Shown here: piece after piece, positions 1 through 5,024 of the stretch
How the letters are laid out: every line of letters begins with the position of its first letter
Position numbering within the stretch: position 1 is the first letter of the stretch
Assembly (NCBI GenBank): GCA_022709925.1
Contig: JAKLHX010000088.1
Span: 1 to 5,024 of the forward strand
Direction: 5' to 3'
Length of the DNA: 5,024 bases
From: Candidatus Margulisiibacteriota bacterium
Lineage (GTDB): Bacteria > Margulisbacteria > WOR-1 > JAKLHX01
Position numbers and translations under genes: made by a program
The notes under the pieces: model-generated
What the model was told of the DNA's origin: nothing
Databases searched by the model: none
The model's input: the letters and a program-made list of their open reading frames with translations, nothing else

Positions 1-599
1 GCGCTCTCCATCTCTACGGGAAGAAGCTTTAGCGCATAGACTTCCTGTTTCCCCATGGAAATGAAGTGGGTATAAAAGACATATATCTCGTCGACCCCGC
101 GCTCTTCAAAGACCTTGGCACATTGTCCGACAAGTTTCCTGGAGAACTCCGGAACATCCTCCAAAGATACCGACGGATAAATACCTGCCATCTCGTAATG
201 CCTCCTGGAGAAGTAGTCGGCGGCTTTTTTGCCGACGGTTATAAGCTTTAACTTCCGGCCTTTTAAGGCTTCGAACCTTGCAGCGTCAGAGACCACGGAA
301 ATAAGCCTGCTGTTGTACATGCCGCAAAGCCCTCTATCGGCGGACAACACCACAAAAAGGACTTTTGTCGTCCTTCCTTTTCTAAAATAAGGGACGATCT
401 TTTTGAGGCGGTCTTTACCGGCCAATACGAACACCTCAAAGATGAACCTTGAAAGGTCTTCGGCGTAGGGCCTCATGGCATAAAGAACTTTTATGACCTT
501 TTGCAGCCTTATGTTCGCTATGGATTCCATCGCCCTGGTGACCTTTTGGATGCTGCTGATCGTCTTTATCTTCCTTTTTACGTCTTTTTGGCTTTGCAC
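1..599 (-). CDS. atpG: F1 ATP synthase gamma subunit, N-terminal ~199 residues (3' end beyond window)
   Basis: Gamma is the central rotating shaft of F1: its two long helices turn inside the alpha3beta3 head and link the c-ring to catalysis. The frame is open from base 599 to the window edge, giving about 199 of the roughly 285 residues usual for the family. The N-terminal helix reads DVKRKIKTISSIQKVTRAME (residues 6-25), matching the family's IRRRIKSVKNTQQITKAM pattern, followed by RPYAEDL (43-49). The conserved LSADRGLCG block lies at 85-93, then YNSRLI. No ATG fits. A GTG at 599-597 puts the conserved IK exactly where it sits in other gammas, and an AAGGAG lies 11 nt upstream, a slightly long spacing. 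The gene follows atpA by 16 nt. Identity is secure; the start is likely but not proven. The C-terminal helix lies outside the window. Confidence 0.95.
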   Translation of the reverse strand, partial: MQSQKDVKRKIKTISSIQKVTRAMESIANIRLQKVIKVLYAMRPYAEDLSRFIFEVFVLAGKDRLKKIVPYFRKGRTTKVLFVVLSADRGLCGMYNSRLISVVSDAARFEALKGRKLKLITVGKKAADYFSRRHYEMAGIYPSVSLEDVPEFSRKLVGQCAKVFEERGVDEIYVFYTHFISMGKQEVYALKLLPVEMES

Positions 600-610
600 T
601 TCTTTTATGG

Positions 611-616
611 CTCCTT
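611..616 (-). promoter_or_regulatory. Shine-Dalgarno for atpG, supporting a GTG start
   Basis: AAGGAG is read at 616-611 on the minus strand and partly overlaps the atpA stop codon (TAA, 618-616). It lies 11 nt before the GTG at 599. No in-frame ATG exists nearby, so this site is the main support for the non-ATG start. It begins only four bases after the 20-bp palindrome at 640-621, so a hairpin there could affect ribosome access. Confidence 0.6.
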
Positions 617-2139
617 TATCCCTGCCTGCCGGCAGGCAGGCCGAACATCTGTTTATAGGCCTTGATCGCGATAGAAAGCTGTTTTTTCGAGTCTTCGCTC
701 AGGGACTGTGTAGAGGCTATTTCTTTTACAAGGACGGTATAGTTGTTGCGCACATAGCTCAAAAGGCCTTTTTCAAATTTTTTCAGGCTGGCCTTTTCCA
801 CATTATCCAAAAGGCCTTTAGTGCCGGCATATATTATCACCACTTGGTCCACGACATTCAAAGGTTCGTGCTGGTTCTGTTTGAGCATTTCCACCAGTTT
901 GTCCCCGCGAACAAGCTGGTCTTTTGTTGACTTGTCTATATCGGAAGCGAACTGGGAAAAAGCCAGAAGTTCGCGGTACTGCGCCAGGTCCAGGCGGAGC
1001 CTTCCCGAAACAGATTTCATAGCTTTTATCTGGGCGGACCCTCCCACCCTGGATACGGAAAGCCCCGTATTTATAGCTGGCTTGACGCCGGAATTGAACA
1101 AGTCCGTCTCAAGGAATATCTGGCCGTCCGTAATGGATATGATATTCGTGGGGATGTAAGCGGAAATGTCTCCGGCTTGGGTCTCGACTATCGGAAGAGC
1201 AGTAAGCGACCCTCCGCCTTTCTCTTCCGAAAGCTTACACGCTCTCTCGAGGAGCCTTGAATGCAGATAAAAGACATCACCGGGGTAAGCTTCTCTGCCC
1301 GGGGGCCTGCGGAGCAAGAGCGAAAGCTGCCTGTAGGCAACGGCATGTTTAGAAAGGTCATCATATACTATCAGCGCATGCCTTCCGGAATAAAGATACT
1401 CTTCCGCCATGGCACATCCCGCATAAGGAGCTATATATTGTAGGGAGGAAGAATCATCCGCGCCAGAAAACACAACGGTCGTATATTCCATGGCACCCTT
1501 TTTATTCAATATATCCACTATCCCGGATATCGTTGAGGCTTTCTGGCCTATGGCCACATACACGCAAAACACCCCGGAATCTTTCTGGTTCAAGATAGCA
1601 TCTATGGCGATCGTGGATTTTCCGGTCCCGCGGTCCCCGATTATAAGCTCCCTCTGTCCTCTGCCTATAGGGATCATAGAGTCTATGGCCTTTATACCGG
1701 TCTGAAGAGGTTGTTTCACCGGCATCCTGTCCACTACGGAAGCGACTCCGGCTTCTATCGGCATAAATGATCCGGTTTTTAGAGGCCCTTTGTCATCCAG
1801 AGGATTCCCCAGAGGGTCGACGATCCTGCCGACAAGGGCATCCCCGACCGGGACCCTTGCCACATTCCCGGTCCTTTTCACGACATCTCCCTCTCTGACG
1901 CTGTCGCTGTCCCCGAGTATTATGCATCCGACCCCATCGGACAGCAATGAAAAAGTGATCCCCATAGCTCCGGATGAAAAGCTCACCAGTTCGGACGACA
2001 TCACGTTAGACAGCCCGTAGACCATCGCAACTCCGTCACCCGTAGACGCTACAACGCCTGATTCGTAAAAGTCCGAAGACTGGGCGAACCCTTCTATCTC
2101 TTTTTTTAGCAGACTTGTTATCTCATCGGCTCTTTGCAT
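616..2139 (-). CDS. atpA: F1 ATP synthase alpha subunit
   Basis: Alpha alternates with beta in the F1 hexamer, binds nucleotide at the non-catalytic sites and supplies the arginine finger to the catalytic ones. The protein is 507 residues, the usual length. The N-terminal beta-barrel domain covers about 25-95 (VASTGDGVAMVYGLSNVM). The P-loop is GDRGTGKS at 168-175, the Walker B strand ends in YDD at 259-261, LLLRRPPGREAYPGD spans 274-288, and the alpha/beta signature PAINTGLSVSR (354-364) ends in the arginine finger R364. The C-terminal helical domain follows. The ATG shares one base with the atpH stop (TAATG), indicating translational coupling; AAGGAA lies about 11 nt upstream. Two oddities: the P-loop has Gly172 where alpha subunits normally carry Gln, and the last seven residues (LPAGRQG) are almost wholly encoded by a palindromic repeat. 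Confidence 0.98.
   Translation of the reverse strand: MQRADEITSLLKKEIEGFAQSSDFYESGVVASTGDGVAMVYGLSNVMSSELVSFSSGAMGITFSLLSDGVGCIILGDSDSVREGDVVKRTGNVARVPVGDALVGRIVDPLGNPLDDKGPLKTGSFMPIEAGVASVVDRMPVKQPLQTGIKAIDSMIPIGRGQRELIIGDRGTGKSTIAIDAILNQKDSGVFCVYVAIGQKASTISGIVDILNKKGAMEYTTVVFSGADDSSSLQYIAPYAGCAMAEEYLYSGRHALIVYDDLSKHAVAYRQLSLLLRRPPGREAYPGDVFYLHSRLLERACKLSEEKGGGSLTALPIVETQAGDISAYIPTNIISITDGQIFLETDLFNSGVKPAINTGLSVSRVGGSAQIKAMKSVSGRLRLDLAQYRELLAFSQFASDIDKSTKDQLVRGDKLVEMLKQNQHEPLNVVDQVVIIYAGTKGLLDNVEKASLKKFEKGLLSYVRNNYTVLVKEIASTQSLSEDSKKQLSIAIKAYKQMFGLPAGRQG
621..640. repeat. Perfect 20-bp GC-rich palindrome inside the 3' end of atpA
   Basis: The sequence cctgcctgccggcaggcagg is its own reverse complement over all 20 bases; the flanking bases (620 and 641) do not pair. 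As RNA it could form an 8-bp GC-rich stem with a CCGG loop. It encodes residues L-P-A-G-R-Q at the very end of AtpA, where the family has no conserved sequence. No T-tract follows on either strand, so it is not an ordinary rho-independent terminator. It occurs once in this window. It resembles a short dispersed palindromic element, but that needs the rest of the genome to confirm. Confidence 0.7.
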
Positions 2140-2666
2140 TAAGACACCAGTTCCTTTTCGAGCAAGACCAGGCCGTTCAGGACGCTGCGATCCACCAGAT
2201 AATCGTTCATTTTCAGAACAGCCCCGCCGATTATCTTCTTATCTATAGTGTTCTCCAGGACCACTTCCTTGCCTGTCTTTTTCTCCAGCTTTTGTTTGAT
2301 CTGAGCTTCGAGGTCCGGGGCCAAGGGGAAGGCCGTTTTGACACTAACCCTTACCCTGTTCTCATAAGCATCGGTTATTTTTATGAAATGCTCATATATC
2401 TTGAATATATATTTCTCTCTCTTCTTATCGGCTATTGCGTGCAGGAAACCTATAAATTCCTTGCAAAAGACCCCGGAAACTATCCTGTCAAGAGCCGCTT
2501 TTTTGCTGTCACCGGAAAAAAGAGGGCTCACAAAGACAAGACGGATCTGCTCATTGTCATGCAAACGCCTGACAAGCCAAGAAAAATTCCTTTTTATCTC
2601 TTCGAGAAGCCCCGTGTCTTTTGCGACCTCCAATAGTGCCTCGGCATATTTCTGCGAAATGGACAT
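2139..2666 (-). CDS. atpH: F1 ATP synthase delta subunit (OSCP-type)
   Basis: Delta sits on top of F1, holds the alpha N-termini and joins them to the b-subunit stalk, forming part of the stator. The protein is 175 residues, typical for the family. The N-terminal helical domain (about 1-105) opens with ISQKYAEALLEVAKDTG, matching the usual YAxALfexA start. The C-terminal domain (about 106-175) holds the conserved stretch IDKKIIGGAVLKMNDYLVDRSV (starting at 141), equivalent to the family's vDxsLiGGvvirvGdxvlDgSv. It starts 4 nt after the atpF stop and its own stop overlaps the atpA start by one base, so it lies in a tightly packed operon. A weak GGAG lies 13 nt before the ATG, inside the end of atpF, so translation may depend on coupling with atpF. 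Identification is firm although delta is usually the least conserved F1 subunit. Confidence 0.95.
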   Translation of the reverse strand: MSISQKYAEALLEVAKDTGLLEEIKRNFSWLVRRLHDNEQIRLVFVSPLFSGDSKKAALDRIVSGVFCKEFIGFLHAIADKKREKYIFKIYEHFIKITDAYENRVRVSVKTAFPLAPDLEAQIKQKLEKKTGKEVVLENTIDKKIIGGAVLKMNDYLVDRSVLNGLVLLEKELVS

Positions 2667-2670
2667 TTTT

Positions 2671-3162
2671 TTAGTTTAGCTCCGTCTTTTCAAGGTTATT
2701 TATCATGTCTTCGATCAAGGCCCTGTCTGAAGATTCGTCGATCTTTTTCATCATGAGCTTTCCGGCTGCCATACACACCAGAGATGCTATCGATCTCTTG
2801 GCTTGCTCATAAGCCTCAGACCTTATCTTTTCGGCTTCTTTGTTCGCCTGGTCGATCACAATACCGGAATCTTTTCTGGCCGCTTCCATAGCTTCTTTCT
2901 GTATATCTTGAGAAGCGACTATGGCGGTGTCCACTATTTCCTGAGATCTTTTTTGGGCATTGTTTATCTGTTCTTCATAAGACGCCTTCAGCTGCTCGGC
3001 ATCAGCAAGTTTCTTTTCAGCATCCCCTATTATGGCCTCGGCCGTTTTTTTTCTGTTCTCTATGGCATCCTGTACGGGCTTGTATAAAAAATGCTCGAGG
3101 ACCCACACAAGGATCAGAAAATTAAGTATTACGGCTATTATCGTTCCGTTTATCTCGAGCAT
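2671..3162 (-). CDS. atpF: Fo ATP synthase b subunit (peripheral stalk)
   Basis: The b subunit anchors the stator: one membrane helix touches subunit a, and a long coiled coil reaches up to delta. The protein is 163 residues, as usual. One hydrophobic helix covers about 6-26, followed by FLYKPVQDAIENRKK (25-39), the conserved boundary containing the usual Arg (R37). Residues 40-135 are charged and rich in Ala, Glu, Lys and Gln (AEKKLADAEQLKASYEEQ and similar), typical of the right-handed coiled coil. The C-terminal 30 residues are the delta-binding region. AAGGGG lies 5 nt before the ATG. There is only one b gene, so the stalk should be a homodimer, unlike the b/b' pair of cyanobacteria, chloroplasts and many alphaproteobacteria. 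It follows atpE by 23 nt and precedes atpH by 4 nt. Confidence 0.96.
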   Translation of the reverse strand: MLEINGTIIAVILNFLILVWVLEHFLYKPVQDAIENRKKTAEAIIGDAEKKLADAEQLKASYEEQINNAQKRSQEIVDTAIVASQDIQKEAMEAARKDSGIVIDQANKEAEKIRSEAYEQAKRSIASLVCMAAGKLMMKKIDESSDRALIEDMINNLEKTELN

Positions 3163-3167
3163 AAAAA

Positions 3168-3173
3168 CCCCTT
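3168..3173 (-). promoter_or_regulatory. Shine-Dalgarno for atpF
   Basis: AAGGGG is read at 3173-3168, five bases before the atpF ATG at 3162. It lies in the 23-nt gap after atpE, so atpF can be initiated on its own and need not rely on readthrough from atpE. Confidence 0.55.
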
Positions 3174-3185
3174 AAAAGAACACCC

Positions 3186-3437
3186 CTATCTAGCGAACGG
3201 GTTCACGAATATAAGGACTATAGCGATCAAAAGAGCGTACAATGCGATCGATTCTATGATGGCAAGCCCTACGATCAATATCTGAGTTATAGAATTCTTC
3301 GCCTCCGGCTGTCTCGCTATCGCATCAAGGGCGCTGGCCGTTGCTTTCCCCTGCGCCAAAGCCGCAGCAACCCCCGCGATCCCCAAACAAAAAGCCGCAC
3401 TGACCACGGAAACGACCTGGACCATTACCTTATCCAT
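3186..3437 (-). CDS. atpE: Fo ATP synthase c subunit (rotor ring proteolipid), Na+-type ligand set
   Basis: The c subunit forms the membrane ring that carries ions past subunit a and turns the rotor. The 83-residue protein is a two-helix hairpin: helix 1 about 5-28, the polar loop ARQPEAK (41-47), helix 2 about 52-78. The ion-binding carboxylate is E62 in GLAIIESIALY (57-67). Aligned on the RQPEAK loop and on E62, the residues matching the sodium ligands of the Ilyobacter tartaricus ring (Q32, E65, S66, Y70) are Q29, E62, S63 and Y67, all conserved. The water-binding T67 of that ring is I64 here. This suggests Na+ coupling, by inference only. Helix 1 also has fewer glycines in the GxGxG stretch than many c subunits (AGVAAALAQG). 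It has the best ribosome-binding site in the window, in line with the many c copies needed per complex. Confidence 0.97.
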   Translation of the reverse strand: MDKVMVQVVSVVSAAFCLGIAGVAAALAQGKATASALDAIARQPEAKNSITQILIVGLAIIESIALYALLIAIVLIFVNPFAR

Positions 3438-3444
3438 ACACGAT

Positions 3445-3450
3445 CCTCCT
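3445..3450 (-). promoter_or_regulatory. Strong Shine-Dalgarno for atpE
   Basis: AGGAGG is read at 3450-3445, seven bases before the atpE ATG at 3437. It is a full consensus at ideal spacing and clearly the strongest such site in the window. The c subunit is needed in about 8-17 copies per enzyme, while subunit a is needed once, so a strong site here fits the required stoichiometry. Confidence 0.8.
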
Positions 3451-3461
3451 TCTTTTGTTTT

Positions 3462-4190
3462 TTAATGGCCGTCTGATATCGCCGATGCCACATAAAAAGT
3501 CGTGAGCAAGGCAAATATATATGCCTGTACAAAAGCGATAAAAAGGCCGAGCGCTAATATAGGGATGGGATATATAAAAGGGAACGAGACCAGTGAGACC
3601 AGGATAAGAAGTATCGTAGCTTTGCCAAAAGTATTGCCAAAAAGACGTACGGCAAGAGAAAGCGGCCTGGAAAGCTCTTCCATTATATTAAGCGGCAAAA
3701 AGACTATATTGGGGCTTATGAACCTCTTAAAATATGAAATGCCTTTTGCCTTTACCCCATAGAAATGGATGGCGAAAAAAACCGTCAACGCCAAAGCAAC
3801 AGTGGTGTTGATATCGGCAGTCGGGGCCTCCAATTTAGGGATGCCGGAAAAATACTTGCCGAAGAACAGCTCGATGATCTCCGTTATCGGAAGGACCCCG
3901 AACACATTAGCTGCCAGGATAAAGATGAAAAGGCTTGCGATGAAAGAGGAGTATTTTTTCCCTTTTGAACCCATAACGCCTTCAGAGATCGACACGGAAA
4001 ACCCGTACAAAAGTTCGCAGACAGCTTGCATGCCTGAGATATGCTTATTTCTCTTTATCACAAAGAATTTGGCAGCGACAGCAAATACGAGGATGAACGA
4101 AGAAACAACCAAAGAAGATATGATCGTGTCGGAATTAAACGTCAGTCCAAAGAAATGCCAGGCGGCATGCTGTCCAATTTCTATAGTCAT
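3462..4190 (-). CDS. atpB: Fo ATP synthase a subunit (ion channel stator)
   Basis: Subunit a provides the two ion half-channels next to the c-ring. The 242-residue protein is an integral membrane protein with hydrophobic stretches at about 22-45, 81-103, 128-146, 160-200 and 203-236. The essential arginine is R182 in LSRPLSLAVRLFGN (173-186), equivalent to E. coli R210, and Q222 in FVQAYIFALLT (220-230) matches E. coli Q252. At the positions of E. coli E219 and H245 it has A191 and G215, so that pair is absent. The ATG at 4190 is the only reasonable start: an in-frame TAA lies 42 nt upstream with no ATG, GTG or TTG between. The nearest purine-rich site (GAAGG) is about 14 nt away, so initiation looks weak. 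A 78-nt gap separates it from the atpI-like gene, and atpE follows 24 nt downstream. Confidence 0.97.
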   Translation of the reverse strand: MTIEIGQHAAWHFFGLTFNSDTIISSLVVSSFILVFAVAAKFFVIKRNKHISGMQAVCELLYGFSVSISEGVMGSKGKKYSSFIASLFIFILAANVFGVLPITEIIELFFGKYFSGIPKLEAPTADINTTVALALTVFFAIHFYGVKAKGISYFKRFISPNIVFLPLNIMEELSRPLSLAVRLFGNTFGKATILLILVSLVSFPFIYPIPILALGLFIAFVQAYIFALLTTFYVASAISDGH

Positions 4191-4232
4191 TATAGAGGGT
4201 CGACCTTCTTTCCGTTGAATATGGCCAAGACA

Positions 4233-4261
4233 ATTTTAGCAGATTTTGGTATGTTTTTCTA
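4233..4261 (-). promoter_or_regulatory. Possible sigma70-type promoter upstream of atpB
   Basis: The 78-nt gap between the atpI-like gene and atpB is AT-rich and is the longest non-coding stretch in the window. Read on the minus strand it holds TGCTAAAAT (4241-4233), an extended -10 with five of six consensus bases, and TAGAAA (4261-4256) 17 bases upstream, matching four of six -35 bases. The predicted start near 4226 would leave a leader of about 36 nt before the atpB ATG. If real, it would let the structural atp genes be transcribed apart from wecB and atpI. AT-rich gaps give such matches by chance, so confidence is low. Confidence 0.25.
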
Positions 4262-4268
4262 ATTATTA

Positions 4269-4472
4269 TCAGTGATCGATGATATTTCTGACTTTTTTGA
4301 CAAGGCTCCACAACCCCGCGAGCACTCCCAGGAACAAAAGAAGAGGGCTAAAAATACCATACCCGGACCATTTGTCGAGGACTTTTCCTATTAAAATACC
4401 CAGTATCGGAGGGGCTATTATGCTGCCGGCCATTTCCCATACGATGTCTATGTATCTGTAGATATTTATCAC
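4269..4472 (-). CDS. AtpI/AtpZ-type small membrane protein of the ATP synthase operon
   Basis: This 67-residue protein has two hydrophobic helices, about 14-32 (AGSIIAPPILGILIGKVLDKW region) and 41-58 (FSPLLLFLGVLAGLWSLVKK region), joined by a short loop with LDKWSGYG. That pattern (GxxxGxxLDxxxG then a second glycine-containing helix and a basic tail) is typical of the AtpZ/AtpI family encoded first in many atp operons. AtpI proteins have been linked to c-ring assembly and possibly Mg2+/Ca2+ uptake; the role here is inferred from size, topology and position. The start is GTG at 4472-4470, overlapping the wecB stop by 4 nt (GTGA). I see no good Shine-Dalgarno, so translation is probably coupled to wecB. 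An in-frame ATG at residue 14 is an alternative start but would trim the first helix's approach. Whether it is AtpI or AtpZ proper cannot be decided here. Confidence 0.82.
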   Translation of the reverse strand: MINIYRYIDIVWEMAGSIIAPPILGILIGKVLDKWSGYGIFSPLLLFLGVLAGLWSLVKKVRNIIDH

Positions 4473-5024
4473 TGCCGGTTGCCGGATAATTTTCTATAAT
4501 CGAACTCTTCGGGATTTATGTCGGTAAAACCGAAATATTTAAGCAGCGCCGAAACTATCCTTTCGGAAGCTTTCCCGTCGCCATAAGGGTTCACTGCCCT
4601 GGCCATCTTTTCATATTCGTCCTTATCCTCGATCAGCTTGTCCGTTTCTTTAAAGATCGTATTGGTATCGGTCCCTACTATCTTTACCGTATTTGCCATT
4701 ACGGCTTCAGGCCGTTCCGTCACCTGGCGCAACACAAGGACTGGCTTGCCCAACGAAGGGGCTTCCTCCTGTACGCCGCCCGAATCGGTCAGGATTATAT
4801 AGGCTTCTTTCATCAGGTGCACAAAAGGCACATAATCAAGAGGTTCTATAAGCTGAACATCATCAAGGTCACCCAATACGCTTTCAACGGTCTCCCTGAC
4901 AACAGGGTTCTTATGCAGAGGCAGTATTATATTCACCGAACCTCCGTGTTTTTTCGCGATCTTTGCGATCGCTTCGCAGGTCCTTCTCATAGGAACGCCA
5001 AAACTCTCCCTTCGATGAGTCGTC
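4469..5024 (-). CDS. wecB: UDP-N-acetylglucosamine 2-epimerase (non-hydrolysing), C-terminal half; 5' end beyond window
   Basis: The enzyme interconverts UDP-GlcNAc and UDP-ManNAc in the cytoplasm, feeding ManNAc-containing surface polymers. About 184 of roughly 370 residues are visible. The frame continues to the window edge, upstream of the internal Met at 4990. The fragment starts with TTHRRESFGVP, which contains the active-site His of the family (E. coli H213 region). Next come the nucleotide-binding loop TDSGGVQEEAPSLGKPVLVL (fragment residues 79-98), TERPEAV (102-108) and NPYGDGKAS (145-153), all hallmarks of this GT-B fold family. The final 22 or so residues (from FGFTDINPEEF) are less conserved. 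The stop overlaps the next gene's GTG by 4 nt, tying it to the atp operon; the same neighbour (mnaA) precedes atpI in Bacillus-type genomes. The symbol mnaA would serve equally well. Confidence 0.95.
   Translation of the reverse strand, partial: TTHRRESFGVPMRRTCEAIAKIAKKHGGSVNIILPLHKNPVVRETVESVLGDLDDVQLIEPLDYVPFVHLMKEAYIILTDSGGVQEEAPSLGKPVLVLRQVTERPEAVMANTVKIVGTDTNTIFKETDKLIEDKDEYEKMARAVNPYGDGKASERIVSALLKYFGFTDINPEEFDYRKLSGNRQ

Noticed and set aside
1..599. atpG as a pseudogene because no ATG start is found
   Set aside because: The frame is open with intact conserved motifs to the window edge, and a GTG start with an upstream AAGGAG explains the missing ATG.
621..640. Palindrome as a rho-independent terminator
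   Set aside because: No run of T follows on either strand, and termination here would cut atpG off from the operon in the middle of a coding region.
493..930. Plus-strand open frame of 145 codons at the atpA-atpG junction
   Set aside because: It lies opposite clearly conserved atpG and atpA coding sequence and its translation shows no family pattern; it is a shadow.
2115..2636. Plus-strand open frame of 173 codons opposite atpH
   Set aside because: It is the antisense of atpH, which has recognisable delta-subunit motifs; no start signal or domain supports the plus-strand reading.
2671..3162. Split or duplicated b/b' stalk genes
   Set aside because: Only one b-type reading frame lies between atpE and atpH, and the neighbouring gaps are 23 and 4 nt.
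3769..4218. Plus-strand open frame of 149 codons opposite atpB
   Set aside because: It is antisense to the membrane helices of subunit a and overlaps further antisense frames; no independent support.

Overview
The window is a single, compact gene cluster read entirely from the minus strand, so transcription runs from base 5024 down to base 1. It holds the 3' half of a UDP-N-acetylglucosamine 2-epimerase gene (wecB/mnaA) followed by most of an F-type ATP synthase operon in canonical order: atpI/atpZ-like, atpB (a), atpE (c), atpF (b), atpH (delta), atpA (alpha) and the 5' two thirds of atpG (gamma). The beta and epsilon genes (atpD, atpC) would be expected beyond base 1. Both end genes are cut by the window edges, not broken. 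No rRNA, tRNA, CRISPR array, insertion sequence or clear terminator is visible, and no stretch longer than 80 bases lacks a gene.

The organism is a bacterium. It has a single b subunit (no b'), so it does not look like a cyanobacterium or alphaproteobacterium. The wecB-atpI-atpB order resembles the upp-mnaA-atpI-atpB order known from Firmicutes, but the proteins are divergent. A GC-rich palindrome that encodes an LPAGRQ peptide at the end of atpA recalls short palindromes I associate with uncultured lineages such as Omnitrophica or candidate phyla. That placement is a guess.

Region by region (minus strand): 5024-4469 is the wecB C-terminal half. It overlaps the atpI-like gene (4472-4269) by 4 nt (GTGA). 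A 78-nt spacer (4268-4191) carries a possible extended -10 promoter. Then come atpB (4190-3462), atpE (3437-3186, strong Shine-Dalgarno), atpF (3162-2671), atpH (2666-2139), atpA (2139-616, sharing one base with atpH) and atpG (599 to beyond 1, GTG start).

Together the genes build the membrane Fo motor (a, b2, c-ring, with AtpI as likely assembly helper), the delta connector, and the alpha and gamma parts of the F1 head. The c subunit keeps the Gln, Glu-Ser and Tyr residues that bind Na+ in Ilyobacter-type c-rings, so the enzyme may be coupled to sodium. I found no undescribed system here. The items most worth a second look are the Na+ signature and the palindrome that seems to have changed the end of AtpA.
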